DNA of 44,084 nucleotides from UASB124 sp041662445 (GCA_041662445.1 JBAZSL010000014.1:1-44084), one strand, 5' to 3'. Positions 13,552 to 22,633 are shown, counted from the stretch's first letter. Numbers and translations: made by a program. The notes: generated by a model not told the origin, from the sequence alone.

Positions 13552-14580
13552 TTATTCCTCGTCTTCGGAAATAGCTGGAAGATGTATTGTGGCACTATAC
13601 TTCTCAATCTTGCCACGACATTTTGGACAGGTGGCATCGTGCGACTTCCAGTTATCAAGGCAGTGGCGGTGGTAATGGTGGTGGCACGGCGCAATAACCG
13701 CAAAATCTCCACCCTCTTCATTACAAATTCCACACTCGACAGTATCTGGATCAGCTGCAGCCAGAATGCGAACTACATCTTCATGTTTCTGAAGCGCCGC
13801 GTGAATCAAGGCGGTGCATCCTTCATTATCCCGCAGGCTCATATCAGCTTTGGCATCAACCAATAATTTTGCTTCTTTGATGCGTCCATTATGAGCTGCA
13901 TACATGAGCGCCGTACGATTGTGCCTATCTTTGAGATTAGGGTTAGCACCGGCATCAGCAAGCTGCTTAACGATGCTCGTATGCCCTCGACAAACGGCGT
14001 ACATCAGAGCCGTGTTACCGCAACAGTCTTTATGGTTAAGATCGATCTTGGCGCCAATAAGCCGCTGTACTTCAGCAACTTTTCCTTGTTCACTTGCACG
14101 TATCAAAGCATTTTTATCTTGCGTGTTCAACACCTCTACTATTTCTGGGTGGCACTGAAAGCTTGCATAGTCAGCAGCAGTCATACCAGTTTTGTCCTTA
14201 AGCGTAAGATCTGCTTTGGCATCAACCAATAACTTTGCTTCTTTGATGCGTCCATTATGAGCTGCATACATAAGAGCCGTACGATTGTGCCTATCTTTGA
14301 GATTAGGGTTAGCACCGGCATCAGCAAGCTGCTTAACGATGCTCGTATAGCCTCGACAAACGGCATACATCATCGCCGTGTTACCGTAACAATCTTTATG
14401 GTTGAGATCGATCTTGGCGCCAATAAGCCGTTGTACTTCAGCGACTTTCCCTTGTTCACTGGCACATATCAAAGCGGCATTGTCATGCACGTTTACCGGT
14501 GCATAACGCATGGCAGGCATAACGCGTGTCGTGCTGTAAGCAGCGAGCAAGAGACATAGTGTTGTTATAATTTTTTTCAT
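13552..14580 (-). CDS. Exported ankyrin-repeat protein with C-terminal RING-H2 finger
   Basis: 342 residues: signal peptide, seven or so ankyrin repeats (30-275), and a RING-H2 finger at 283-321 with spacing C-x2-C-x12-C-x-H-x2-H-x2-C-x10-C-x2-C. All eight zinc ligands are present. RING-H2 domains recruit E2 enzymes in eukaryotic ubiquitin ligation, so an ankyrin-RING architecture suggests substrate binding plus ligase activity in a host cell (inference). The ankyrin part carries a 366-bp internal tandem duplication, including repeated RHNRTALMYAAHNGR blocks. A short acidic tail (SEDEE) closes the protein. It is preceded by its own leader of about 150 bp. Confidence 0.93.
   Translation of the reverse strand: MKKIITTLCLLLAAYSTTRVMPAMRYAPVNVHDNAALICASEQGKVAEVQRLIGAKIDLNHKDCYGNTAMMYAVCRGYTSIVKQLADAGANPNLKDRHNRTALMYAAHNGRIKEAKLLVDAKADLTLKDKTGMTAADYASFQCHPEIVEVLNTQDKNALIRASEQGKVAEVQRLIGAKIDLNHKDCCGNTALMYAVCRGHTSIVKQLADAGANPNLKDRHNRTALMYAAHNGRIKEAKLLVDAKADMSLRDNEGCTALIHAALQKHEDVVRILAAADPDTVECGICNEEGGDFAVIAPCHHHYHRHCLDNWKSHDATCPKCRGKIEKYSATIHLPAISEDEE
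13857..14464 (-). repeat. 366-bp internal tandem duplication in the ankyrin-RING gene
   Basis: About 13857-14098 and 14223-14464 are nearly identical at an offset of 366 bp (122 codons). The few differences include agcgcc/agagcc and tgccc/tagcc. The high similarity implies a recent duplication or continuing homogenisation. Confidence 0.88.
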
Positions 14581-14728
14581 ACAAATAACCTCCAGAATTA
14601 TGAGATCTTTAAAGCGACTTAATCACCCTACAAGATCAGGATAGGCAGCGCAAACGCGCTATTTTTGACGCTATGGCAATGATAAATTCCAGCTTGAATT
14701 AAGTGTGGTGTGTAATCACCAAATTGAA

Positions 14729-15331
14729 TTACTTGGTTGGGGCGGGAGAGCTACTGAAATGCGTAGCCGTCACTACATTATATTCATTTTGAAAGTACGC
14801 AATAAAAGCTTCAATCAGTTGGCCTATCTCTTTGGAACCACATTCAATCGCATACGATGACAAGGATAATTGCTCTGTTGCTTCAGACGGTACGTTGGAT
14901 ACCGGACAGACTATTGTATACGATGCGCTATCACCAAATAATGCCGGCATACGACAGGCCACAACTTGAGTAAAGATGCAGTACAAAAGCTCTTCAGGTG
15001 TAATATTTAAAATAAATTTGAAATTATCAACGTCATGATCTTTTATTGCCATCCGAATATCGACAAGAAAACTTCTTATGAGATTATTTTCTATACTGTC
15101 TTTAAGATCTTGCATGATGAGCTCTTTTTTATACAGGTCTGCAAGTGTTCTTGATAATCGCAATTGCTCATTAAAACGTTCTGCTCGATCCTGCGACAAA
15201 TAGTCGGTGTATGCGCTAATGCTTCCTTTGCTGGGTGTGAGAGGTATGGACTCTGGGTTCATGGTAAGAGCTACTGAAGACAGTGAAAGTGCAACGAGCG
15301 CGTTCAGAATAATATTTTGTCGAGAATTCAT
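14729..15331 (-). CDS. Exported protein of unknown function in the effector array
   Basis: 200 residues with a signal peptide followed by MNPESIPLTP, faintly like the EPGE motif of the neighbouring ankyrin proteins. The middle is helical and charged. SSYAIECGSKEIGQLIEAFI near residue 160 resembles a single degenerate ankyrin helix pair, and the end is Ser/Pro-rich. It is the first gene of the array after trmD, 28 bp downstream of the trmD stop, and could be read from the same transcript. Family not recognised. Confidence 0.7.
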   Translation of the reverse strand: MNSRQNIILNALVALSLSSVALTMNPESIPLTPSKGSISAYTDYLSQDRAERFNEQLRLSRTLADLYKKELIMQDLKDSIENNLIRSFLVDIRMAIKDHDVDNFKFILNITPEELLYCIFTQVVACRMPALFGDSASYTIVCPVSNVPSEATEQLSLSSYAIECGSKEIGQLIEAFIAYFQNEYNVVTATHFSSSPAPTK

Positions 15332-15359
15332 ATACTTAAACTCCTACTACATGAATGAC

Positions 15360-16724
15360 TTATCTTTGTATGTGCATCATGTTGTGTGGATGCAAGCCGA
15401 GCCAACGATCGAGTACAATCGCAATGGCCGAGCGAACCGAGAGATGGTTGTAATCGGTCATGCCGCTGACGGGTACCAAAAGATAGTCACATTTTTCAAT
15501 CAAATCATCTGCCAGTCCTTGGCCGGTGCCGAAGAGTAGAAGTACCGGACGGTCGTTCCGCCACACAGTTCCCTGGCTTGCAAAATCAATCATCTGCGCA
15601 TGCGTATGCTGTTTGCCTGATGTCGCAACAATTAATGGCGCTTTACCTTCCATCTGTGTGATGGCCTCAATAACTTCGTTGAGCTCGAGCGCTGGTTGTA
15701 CTTTGCTGACGGCATGATACCGACTTTGGTTATAATTTTTGCCAAAATCGGAACGCCAAAAATCAAGAAATGTGGCAATGATTGCCTGTTGGTCGACCAG
15801 CGGCGTAACCATAAAAAAGTTTTTTATACCATAGGTGGCGCATGAACGGGCAGTGTCGTGCAAATCAATCGACGTGATTGAGGTGGTGCCGACCGTACCA
15901 TCTTTAAGCTTCACCTGGGTATGCATGAGTGCAACATAGTGGTTGGGGATAGACTGTAGTGCCTGCTGGCATTCTTCTGCTGTTGGCTCTGATGACGCAA
16001 ACCAATCAAAGCGATGACGAAGCGTTTTATCAAGCGCCTGTTGAATGCGCCATTTTTTGATGACGGCATGATTACCCGACTGCACGACGTCAGGAATACG
16101 TATGCCTTTCCATTCGACGGGAAGACCATATTCTGGATAGTCGAGCAAAGCACCGGAAAATGATTCTTCTTCAACCGATTCCTGTTTCCCCACAACGCCA
16201 GGCAACAAACGTAACAGCCCTTCTAAAAAAATCTGTGCGGGAATGTCTCCGCCGGTAACAACATAGTCACCAATCGAAATAACAGCATCAGCGTAAAATT
16301 TTTCTACACGTGTATCGATGCCCTCATAGCGAGAACAGATTAAGATGATATGGCGGGACGTTGGTGATTCAGGAGATTCCGCGGGCCCATCTTGTTGGGA
16401 TGGTACCCCCATGAGTTCTGCCGCCATAGCGCGTAGATACGGCTGTGTAAGCTTGACGCCCTGGGGTGAAAAGAAAATTTTATATCCTAGTCCCCAATCC
16501 TGTTCACATGCGGTAATGGCGCGTTCAATGATCTCAGGCTTCAGTATCATGCCTGCACCTGGGCCAACAACTGGTTCATCAATGCGTTCTTTTGGCGCAC
16601 AAAAATCGGCAAGCCGCATAGTGCGGATCGAAACAACACCGCGTTCGCATGCACGACCGATGATGCTCGTTTTTAAAAATGTTTCATGTAGTTCAGGGAA
16701 AACGGTTAGTATCGATATCTTCAT
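15360..16724 (-). CDS. trmD: TrmD tRNA (guanine37-N1)-methyltransferase fused to a second SPOUT-type RNA methyltransferase domain
   Basis: 454 residues, about twice the usual TrmD length. The N-terminal 245 residues are TrmD: MKISILTVFPEL, GPGAGMILKPE, then RYEGIDTRVE and ISIGDYVVTGGD of the knot. It makes m1G37 in tRNA and prevents frameshifting. After HYVALMHTQV comes a second domain (about 265-454) with TSIDLHDTARSCATYGI and PVLLLFGTGQGLADDL. This matches the TrmD-associated RNA methyltransferase family (PF09936 type), known as a fusion in some Deltaproteobacteria. I use the ATG at 16724 because MKIS is the conserved TrmD start. A hairpin sits just upstream (16735-16760). rimM, normally just before trmD, is missing. 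Confidence 0.93.
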   Translation of the reverse strand: MKISILTVFPELHETFLKTSIIGRACERGVVSIRTMRLADFCAPKERIDEPVVGPGAGMILKPEIIERAITACEQDWGLGYKIFFSPQGVKLTQPYLRAMAAELMGVPSQQDGPAESPESPTSRHIILICSRYEGIDTRVEKFYADAVISIGDYVVTGGDIPAQIFLEGLLRLLPGVVGKQESVEEESFSGALLDYPEYGLPVEWKGIRIPDVVQSGNHAVIKKWRIQQALDKTLRHRFDWFASSEPTAEECQQALQSIPNHYVALMHTQVKLKDGTVGTTSITSIDLHDTARSCATYGIKNFFMVTPLVDQQAIIATFLDFWRSDFGKNYNQSRYHAVSKVQPALELNEVIEAITQMEGKAPLIVATSGKQHTHAQMIDFASQGTVWRNDRPVLLLFGTGQGLADDLIEKCDYLLVPVSGMTDYNHLSVRSAIAIVLDRWLGLHPHNMMHIQR

Positions 16725-16734
16725 ATTCACCAAA

Positions 16735-16760
16735 ATAGGCTGGCTATGACACCAGCCTAT
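16735..16760 (-). promoter_or_regulatory. Perfect hairpin just upstream of trmD
   Basis: ataggctgg (16735-16743) pairs perfectly with ccagcctat (16752-16760) over an eight-base loop. On the minus strand the stem ends in ATTTTGG, about 10 bases before the trmD ATG. It could be a weak terminator or attenuator separating the KH gene from trmD, or it could restrict trmD translation. Confidence 0.5.
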
Positions 16761-16792
16761 AGTTTTTAGAATCTTGTTGCACGGCGGGTTAA

Positions 16793-17026
16793 TTATTCAA
16801 GGATTTCGAGTACAGCTCGTTTATGTCCTTTAGACGCAGCTGCATTCACTAACGTCCTTATAGAACGGGCTGTCCGTCCCTCTTTGCCAATAACTTTGCC
16901 AAGATCCTCTGGCGCGACGCGCAGCTCTATAATAGTCGACTGCTCGCCAGTTATTTCCGAAACCGAAACCTGATCCGGACGATCAACAAGTCTTTTAACG
17001 ATAAACTCTACAAGATCCTTAAGCAT
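16793..17026 (-). CDS. KH-domain RNA-binding protein (KhpA/YlqC type)
   Basis: 77 residues, a single KH domain. It has a DLVEFIVKRLVDRPD start, a RVAPEDLGKVIGKEG strand-helix with the GxxG loop (GKEG), and ends in a SKGHKRAVLEILE strand. The position between rpsP and trmD is the standard location of khpA. The family binds RNA and in some bacteria partners a Jag/KhpB protein in envelope and cell-division control. Genes are closely spaced with rpsP upstream. Confidence 0.93.
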   Translation of the reverse strand: MLKDLVEFIVKRLVDRPDQVSVSEITGEQSTIIELRVAPEDLGKVIGKEGRTARSIRTLVNAAASKGHKRAVLEILE

Positions 17027-17086
17027 GCTTACTCTCCTCTATGTGTACTTGTAGATGTGTAATGCCATTAATGCCATGCGATTACG

Positions 17087-17323
17087 TTATGCTGTGTGAG
17101 CTTTGATCATTTTAGTGATGGCTGGCGAACACTGAGCCCCTTTACCGACCCACTCCTGGAGCCGTTCTTTCTCAAACTGAATAACAACATGTTTGAGGGG
17201 GTCATAAGTGCCGAGATTATCAAGATATGCACCATCACGTTTTTTGCGTGAATCAACAACGACAATACGCCAGTAAGGGCGATTTTTCTTTCCTATGCGG
17301 CTGAAGCGAATACTGACTGCCAT
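17087..17323 (-). CDS. rpsP: 30S ribosomal protein S16
   Basis: 78 residues with the S16 core: VSIRFSRIGKKNRPYWRIVV, DSRKKRDGAYLDNLGTYDP, and a final helix ending MIKAHTA. It assists 30S assembly. It lies 27 bp after ffh and before the KH gene, the classical ffh-rpsP order. Confidence 0.97.
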   Translation of the reverse strand: MAVSIRFSRIGKKNRPYWRIVVVDSRKKRDGAYLDNLGTYDPLKHVVIQFEKERLQEWVGKGAQCSPAITKMIKAHTA

Positions 17324-17350
17324 GCAACAAATCCTTTGGATATTCGAAAT

Positions 17351-18670
17351 CTAGTGTTTTATTTTGCCGAATCTTCTAAACATTTTAGCAAATTGTCTGC
17401 TTTGTTCAAATCTTTGCAGTAATAGATTGACTTCTTGAACAGATACACCCGCTCCAAGGGCAATACGTTTTTTTCGCGAACCATCAAGAATTTGGGGTAA
17501 AATACGTTCTTTTGGGGTCATTGAGCTAATAACTGCCTTAAATTGGCGCGCTTCATTATGCCCTTTTTCAACCATTTCTGGACTGATGTTATTTGCTCCG
17601 GGAAGGTATTTACTAATTTTTTCAAACGAACCGAGCTTATCAATCATGCCGAGCTGATCATAAAAATCTTTAAGTGTAAACGTGCCTTCCATGAGGCGAC
17701 GAGCCATAGTTTCTTGACGAGACTGATCAATAGATTCTTGGGCCTTTTCAACCAAGGTTTGAATATCCCCCATTCCTAGAATACGGGTTGCAATGCGCTC
17801 AGGAATAAAGGCTTCAAGATCATCAACTCGTTCTCCTGTACCAACCCAGGCGATAGGCTTTTTGAGGGCATAACGGAAAGCGAATGCGGCGCCCCCGCGA
17901 GTTTGACTGTCCATTTTGGCAAGTATTGCTGTTTCAAAACCAATCGCTTGGTCAAAAGCAGCAGCTACGTTGAGCGATTCTTGCCCGGTCATTGCATCCA
18001 GCACAAGCAACTTGTGTTTGGGCGCTAACCGTTTATTAAGAGCGCGCAGTTCCTCCATCATATCGGTATCAACATGGAGCCGTCCGGCGGTATCAAGAAA
18101 CAACATGTCAAACTGATTCTTGGTGAAATAATCATAGATTTCGTCGGCTGCTTGAACGACTTGTACAGCATGCGAACGATAAAACGACACTCCGATTTGT
18201 TGTGCAAGAACCTCTAGTTGGTCGATAGCAGCTGGGCGATAGAAGTCAACCGAGGCTAAAAGAATGCGACGTTTTTTTCCTCGTTGAGCCGCCTGTTTGA
18301 TAATTGAGTGAGCAAGCTTTGCAATGGTAGTGGTCTTGCCGGAGCCCTGGAGGCCCATTACCATGATTACCGAGGGAATCTGAAAGGTCGGAACAAGAGA
18401 GTTTGCGCCCCCTAAAAAATCAACCAGCTTGTGATAAACAAGTGTTGTAAATTGCTGACCAGGATTCAGAGAAGAAGCTACTTTTTTACCTTGTGCTTCT
18501 TTACTGATTTCTTCAAGAAACGATTCAACAATGGCAAGCGGAACGTCTGCATCGAGCAGTGCGGTGCGTATCGTGCCGAGAGCTTCTTTGATATTGTCTT
18601 CGGTAAGTTTGCCTTTGTTGTTAATCCACCCAAGTATTCCTGAAATTTTTTGTGAAAGAAAATCAAACAT
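17351..18670 (-). CDS. ffh: Signal recognition particle protein Ffh (SRP54)
   Basis: 439 residues. An N-domain helical bundle (1-90) is followed by the GTPase with P-loop GLQGSGKTTT at 106-115, DTAGR near 193, and the KMDSQTRGGAAF segment. The M-domain (about 300-439) binds SRP RNA and signal peptides. The usual methionine-rich tail is short, as in compact Ffh proteins. It heads the ffh-rpsP-khpA-trmD block on the minus strand. Confidence 0.97.
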   Translation of the reverse strand: MFDFLSQKISGILGWINNKGKLTEDNIKEALGTIRTALLDADVPLAIVESFLEEISKEAQGKKVASSLNPGQQFTTLVYHKLVDFLGGANSLVPTFQIPSVIMVMGLQGSGKTTTIAKLAHSIIKQAAQRGKKRRILLASVDFYRPAAIDQLEVLAQQIGVSFYRSHAVQVVQAADEIYDYFTKNQFDMLFLDTAGRLHVDTDMMEELRALNKRLAPKHKLLVLDAMTGQESLNVAAAFDQAIGFETAILAKMDSQTRGGAAFAFRYALKKPIAWVGTGERVDDLEAFIPERIATRILGMGDIQTLVEKAQESIDQSRQETMARRLMEGTFTLKDFYDQLGMIDKLGSFEKISKYLPGANNISPEMVEKGHNEARQFKAVISSMTPKERILPQILDGSRKKRIALGAGVSVQEVNLLLQRFEQSRQFAKMFRRFGKIKH

Positions 18671-18791
18671 AAGGCTCCATAGTCAAAACTTTTGAGGTGT
18701 GTTTAAGAGAAAGTGGACAATGCTTGTGCAAATTTTTTCTACTGTAGTTTTACCTATCAACTGTTGTCGTTTGAAAATTATAGGATAAATC

Positions 18792-19616
18792 ATGATGTTT
18801 GATGAGCAAAATAAAAAGCTTTTCTGCCTGTTAATCGTGCTATTTTTGCAGGTAACTGGATTATGTGGGCAGAAAAATGGCACGAATGGCAGTAGAGAAA
18901 TCAATACAGGACAAAATATTACGAAACCTGTTCGACGTTTTGATGTTCGCTATCAATATGTAAAATTTCCTCGCGAATCTGAACGTCACGCGCTTATTTT
19001 TCGTACTGACCAACCAAGAAAATTATCAAAGAAATGGGAGCTTGAAACTCGCATTGATGTGCCCCTTATATGCGGAACATCAGCGCGTGGTGGAAGGCGT
19101 TATAAGCAGAACCAATACGCGTTGTCGGATATCTTCATGCAGGCGTTCGCAACATACCATAAAAGCAAACGCTTGGCCTACTGGTTTGGCGCGCAATTTC
19201 TATGGCCGACAGCATACCGCCAATGTGATGGATTGGGAAAATATATACTTTCGCCAATGGCTGGTTTTAGTATTTTGTTGCCCGAAATTACACGCGGAAG
19301 TTTTTTTACTTTTGGAATGTCTTATGACTTTGATTATGCGGGGAAATCTGGCTACAGCCACATATCTCGCCTCAATTTCCAACCAACATTTCAGGTAATG
19401 CTGACAAAAAAAACCTTTGTCACTCTCTATTCTGTCTCTGGAATTTCGTATGATTTTATCAACAAGGGCTTCTTTCTTCCCCTTGATATTACGCTTGGCA
19501 GGATGCTAGGGAGATCAATTGTAACAACAGTTGAGCTCTTTACCCCGCTGGTCTACACCAACAACTGCAAGCCTTGGAATCTTAGAGCGCAGGCTCGTAT
19601 AGGTCTTTTTTTCTAA
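18792..19616 (+). CDS. Predicted outer-membrane beta-barrel protein
   Basis: 274 residues. A signal peptide (LFCLLIVLFLQVTGLCG) precedes alternating amphipathic strands with many aromatic residues, and the chain ends in phenylalanine (ARIGLFF), the typical barrel C-terminal signal. Segments such as RLAYWFGAQFLWPTAYR and RGSFFTFGMSYDFDYAG read as membrane strands. No named family is evident; a small transporter-like or structural barrel is likely. It is divergent from ffh and monocistronic. It supports a diderm cell plan. Confidence 0.75.
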   Translation: MMFDEQNKKLFCLLIVLFLQVTGLCGQKNGTNGSREINTGQNITKPVRRFDVRYQYVKFPRESERHALIFRTDQPRKLSKKWELETRIDVPLICGTSARGGRRYKQNQYALSDIFMQAFATYHKSKRLAYWFGAQFLWPTAYRQCDGLGKYILSPMAGFSILLPEITRGSFFTFGMSYDFDYAGKSGYSHISRLNFQPTFQVMLTKKTFVTLYSVSGISYDFINKGFFLPLDITLGRMLGRSIVTTVELFTPLVYTNNCKPWNLRAQARIGLFF

Positions 19617-19659
19617 AAGGCTGAGAAGAAGAGATAGGCCCTTCTGTACTATTTGCTTC

Positions 19660-19695
19660 CACCTTCGCCAAGGCTACGGTGGACAGGTCGCAAAT
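19660..19695. repeat. Short GC-rich repeat before tRNA-Phe
   Basis: Contains 'ccttcgccaaggctacggtg' followed by 'gacaggtcg', a single unit of the same family that interrupts the GIY-YIG gene at 5542-5573. Confidence 0.55.
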
Positions 19696-19719
19696 CACTC
19701 AGGGCGATCGGAAAGTAAA

Positions 19720-19792
19720 TGCCGGGAGGCGGAGTTGAACCGCCGACACATAGATTTTCAGTCTACTGCTCTACCACCTGAGCTATCCCGGC
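19720..19792 (-). tRNA. tRNA-Phe(GAA)
   Basis: Minus-strand cloverleaf: acceptor GCCGGGA/TCCCGGC, anticodon loop CTGAAAA giving anticodon GAA, T loop GGTTCAACTCC, discriminator A. CCA is not encoded, unlike tRNA-Gln at 8555-8628. Confidence 0.93.
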
Positions 19793-19892
19793 AACTAGAT
19801 TATGTGATCCGAAAATGTTACGAAAACACATGAGGAGTAGCGTACAGCCCGATGATTTTCATGTCAATATAAACATTTTCTTGGACGGCGAT

Positions 19893-20579
19893 TTAGCTCT
19901 TAGATAATGGGCCATAGACCCTACAACGCTTGGCATTATGTGGACGCTGCCGCCACGCTACATGGTTTAAAAATTTGAGTCTGTCATCGATCTTGAGAAT
20001 AAGCATATGCGCAGCCCAGTATATCTCTCTGAGCTCAGTGATGAAGGAATTGGCTGGGTCTCTATCAAAATCATCCTCATTGTCATGTGGCTGCCATGAT
20101 GCACCCATACAAAAAAGTATCTCCTGTATAATTGCGGTTGACCGTTTCACATTATTATCGCCCACGAAAGTTGCTTCGGCCGTATTGAGGAGCCCTTTTA
20201 TGTGAAACACTCCTTTGTTGAGATGTGGAAGCGTTGCATGGCGCGGGGTATTCATATCGCCATTCAAACAAGGAAATGCCTTATCGGCCAGGCCCCATAA
20301 TGATTCACCTGAAATAGTCTTAAAAAAAATGAACGGCTGCTTAAGTACTTCCAGAATTTCGATGCTGCACGTATCGTCGATTAACCCAACGAAACTTTCG
20401 TAAAGAGCCTCATCATCGAGTTTTTGTAGGTAGCTATCTATAAGTATTTTCATCCCAACTTCGGTTTGTAGATGGATTATCTGGTTGCCAGTGGGATCTG
20501 ATTGCATGGCACACAGGAATGCCGTTGTACTATTCACCAACATTATCATGCCTACCAGTATTATGCGCAGAGAAGCCAT
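19893..20579 (-). CDS. Exported protein of unknown function
   Basis: 228 residues with an N-terminal signal peptide (IILVGMIMLVNSTTAFLCAM). The mature part is mainly helical, with no motif I recognise. LLNTAEATFVGDNNVKR and the acidic DNEDDFDRDPANS stretch are the most distinctive pieces. Composition and signal resemble the other exported array proteins, but no ankyrin or RING signature is visible. It is a single gene between tRNA-Phe and the divergent kup. Confidence 0.65.
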   Translation of the reverse strand: MASLRIILVGMIMLVNSTTAFLCAMQSDPTGNQIIHLQTEVGMKILIDSYLQKLDDEALYESFVGLIDDTCSIEILEVLKQPFIFFKTISGESLWGLADKAFPCLNGDMNTPRHATLPHLNKGVFHIKGLLNTAEATFVGDNNVKRSTAIIQEILFCMGASWQPHDNEDDFDRDPANSFITELREIYWAAHMLILKIDDRLKFLNHVAWRQRPHNAKRCRVYGPLSKS

Positions 20580-20752
20580 AGTACGCCTTTCGTGTTGACG
20601 ATGTAATAGGTAACGTCAAAAAGAGTGGCAAAGCCACTCAAATCTTGTGTTTTTAGTGATTCTACGCTTGAATTAAACTATGTGCCACAAAATATGGTTC
20701 ATAGATTGTACTTAATGTAGCGCAGAAAAGATCCAGTGATGTGAAGGATTTT

Positions 20753-22621
20753 ATGAATAATGATGGCTTACAATTCCAGTTGCCACGACGAGATCTTTGG
20801 ATAAACACCAAAGAAATTATAAAATCTTTGGGGGTCGTTTTTGGCGACATTGGCACAAGTCCACTTTATACCCTCGGTTCCGGTATCTTCATGAATTTTT
20901 TTCTTACGCCAACTGTCGATAACATTATCGGCGTTGTGTCTCTTATTCTCTGGACGCTGGTTATTTTGGTAGCTCTTGAATATGCCTGGCTCGCGATGAG
21001 CCTTGGCAAAAAGGGCGAAGGCGGCACAATCGTGCTTAAAGAAATTTTGGTTCCATTGCTTAAATCACCAACACAAATAGCTTTTGTTACGATTTTGTCA
21101 TTTGTTGGTATCTCGCTTTTTTTTGGCGATGGTATCATTACACCGGCAATGAGTATTCTGACATCGGTTGAAGGAATTGTTCTCATTCCTGGTTTCAAAA
21201 ATATTGCCGTCGATACACTCGTTTTAATGGCATGCGCTATCACCGTTCTTCTTTTCGTCTTTCAACGTCGTGGCACAGAGCGCATTTCGATCGCCTTCGG
21301 CCCGATAATGCTTATTTGGTTTATCGCACTTGGATTTTTTGGTGTTTATGGCATCGTCCAAGCGCCCTCGGTGCTCAAAGCACTGAGCCCGTTTTATGCA
21401 ATCAAATTTTTGATACACAATGGGATGACCGGCTTTTTTGTACTTTCGGGCGTTATGTTGTGTGCAACTGGTGGTGAAGCGCTGTACGCCGATATGGGGC
21501 ACTTAGGACGACGCCCTATTCGCCGTGCGTGGTACTTTGTGTTTGTGGTGCTGATATTGAACTATTTGGGGCAAGCTGCTTTCTTGCTGCTTAATCCAAC
21601 CTCATCGATGTCGCTCTCGGTACTTTTTGTAATGGTTAGAGCCCATATGCCACTGGTCATTTACATTTCGTTTCTTATTTTGACATTATTTGCCACGGTT
21701 ATTGCATCCCAATCATTGATCAGCGGGATATTTTCGGTGGTATATCAAGGGATCACTACCAACATTATGCCTATGCTAAAAGTTGATTACACATCAAACA
21801 GATTGCGATCGCAGGTGTACATCGGTGTTGTTAACTGGATTCTCATGTTTTCAGTACTCATGATAATTATGCTTTTCAAGCAATCCAACACCCTGGCTAC
21901 GGCATACGGCTTTGCCGTAAGTGGCTGCATGACCATCACCGGCATTATGATGACCTGGATTTTCTGGAGACGTCGCAACATTCTTAAATTAATCGTGTCT
22001 GCATTTGTAACGCTGGTAGTAAGCGTTTTTTTTATGTCGAACTGTACTAAGTTGCCAGAACGCGGCCTGTTTTCGATTGCCGTTACTATTTCCCCATTCG
22101 CGCTCATTGCTATTTATACAACCGGACAACGAAAATTGTTGCGCGCCCAACAACCATTGGCGATTGAAGAATTTTTGGAACAATTTGAAGCTCGTGCCAA
22201 GAGCATCATGAAACTCAAGGGAACCGCGTTGTATTTTGTACGTGATATGGCAACGGTGCCTCAGTACGTTATGCAAACAATGTTTAAGAATAATATTGTG
22301 TACGAAGATAATATTCTTATATCAGTTGTAACGCGCGATGATCCCTTTGGAGTAATCGGATTTTTCAAAGGAAATCTAGCGCCTGGTCTCCGTATTTTTG
22401 AAGTTCACATGGGATACATGGAAGTATTGGATATTGAAAAAATTCTGCGCAACGCTGGTATCGATCCTGCTGTAATTTTCTATGGTGTTGACGAGATTGT
22501 GACGAGCAAAATTATCTGGAAAATCTTTGCATTCATCAAACACATCACCCCAACTTTTGTGCAGTTCTACAAACTTCCGTTTGAAAAAATTCATGGAGTT
22601 GTAACCGCTGTCGAGATGTGA
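20753..22621 (+). CDS. kup: Kup-family potassium uptake transporter
   Basis: 622 residues, the same size as E. coli Kup. It opens with the diagnostic GDIGTSPLYTLG and has about twelve transmembrane helices through residue 440. A charged cytoplasmic tail follows. Proton-coupled potassium import at the inner membrane is expected. The ATG at 20753 follows AAGGA at close spacing; a GTG at 20741 would add four residues. It converges on the gspF-like gene, with only 12 bp between stops. Confidence 0.97.
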   Translation: MNNDGLQFQLPRRDLWINTKEIIKSLGVVFGDIGTSPLYTLGSGIFMNFFLTPTVDNIIGVVSLILWTLVILVALEYAWLAMSLGKKGEGGTIVLKEILVPLLKSPTQIAFVTILSFVGISLFFGDGIITPAMSILTSVEGIVLIPGFKNIAVDTLVLMACAITVLLFVFQRRGTERISIAFGPIMLIWFIALGFFGVYGIVQAPSVLKALSPFYAIKFLIHNGMTGFFVLSGVMLCATGGEALYADMGHLGRRPIRRAWYFVFVVLILNYLGQAAFLLLNPTSSMSLSVLFVMVRAHMPLVIYISFLILTLFATVIASQSLISGIFSVVYQGITTNIMPMLKVDYTSNRLRSQVYIGVVNWILMFSVLMIIMLFKQSNTLATAYGFAVSGCMTITGIMMTWIFWRRRNILKLIVSAFVTLVVSVFFMSNCTKLPERGLFSIAVTISPFALIAIYTTGQRKLLRAQQPLAIEEFLEQFEARAKSIMKLKGTALYFVRDMATVPQYVMQTMFKNNIVYEDNILISVVTRDDPFGVIGFFKGNLAPGLRIFEVHMGYMEVLDIEKILRNAGIDPAVIFYGVDEIVTSKIIWKIFAFIKHITPTFVQFYKLPFEKIHGVVTAVEM

Positions 22622-22633
22622 TTTTTACACGGC

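Noticed and set aside
13904..14559. Long plus-strand frames opposite the ankyrin-RING gene
   Set aside because: They are antisense shadows; the two near-identical frames simply mirror the 366-bp duplication.
18671..18791. ffh/barrel divergent region as a possible SRP RNA gene
   Set aside because: Too short, and no SRP helix 8 consensus (GGAA tetraloop region) is visible.
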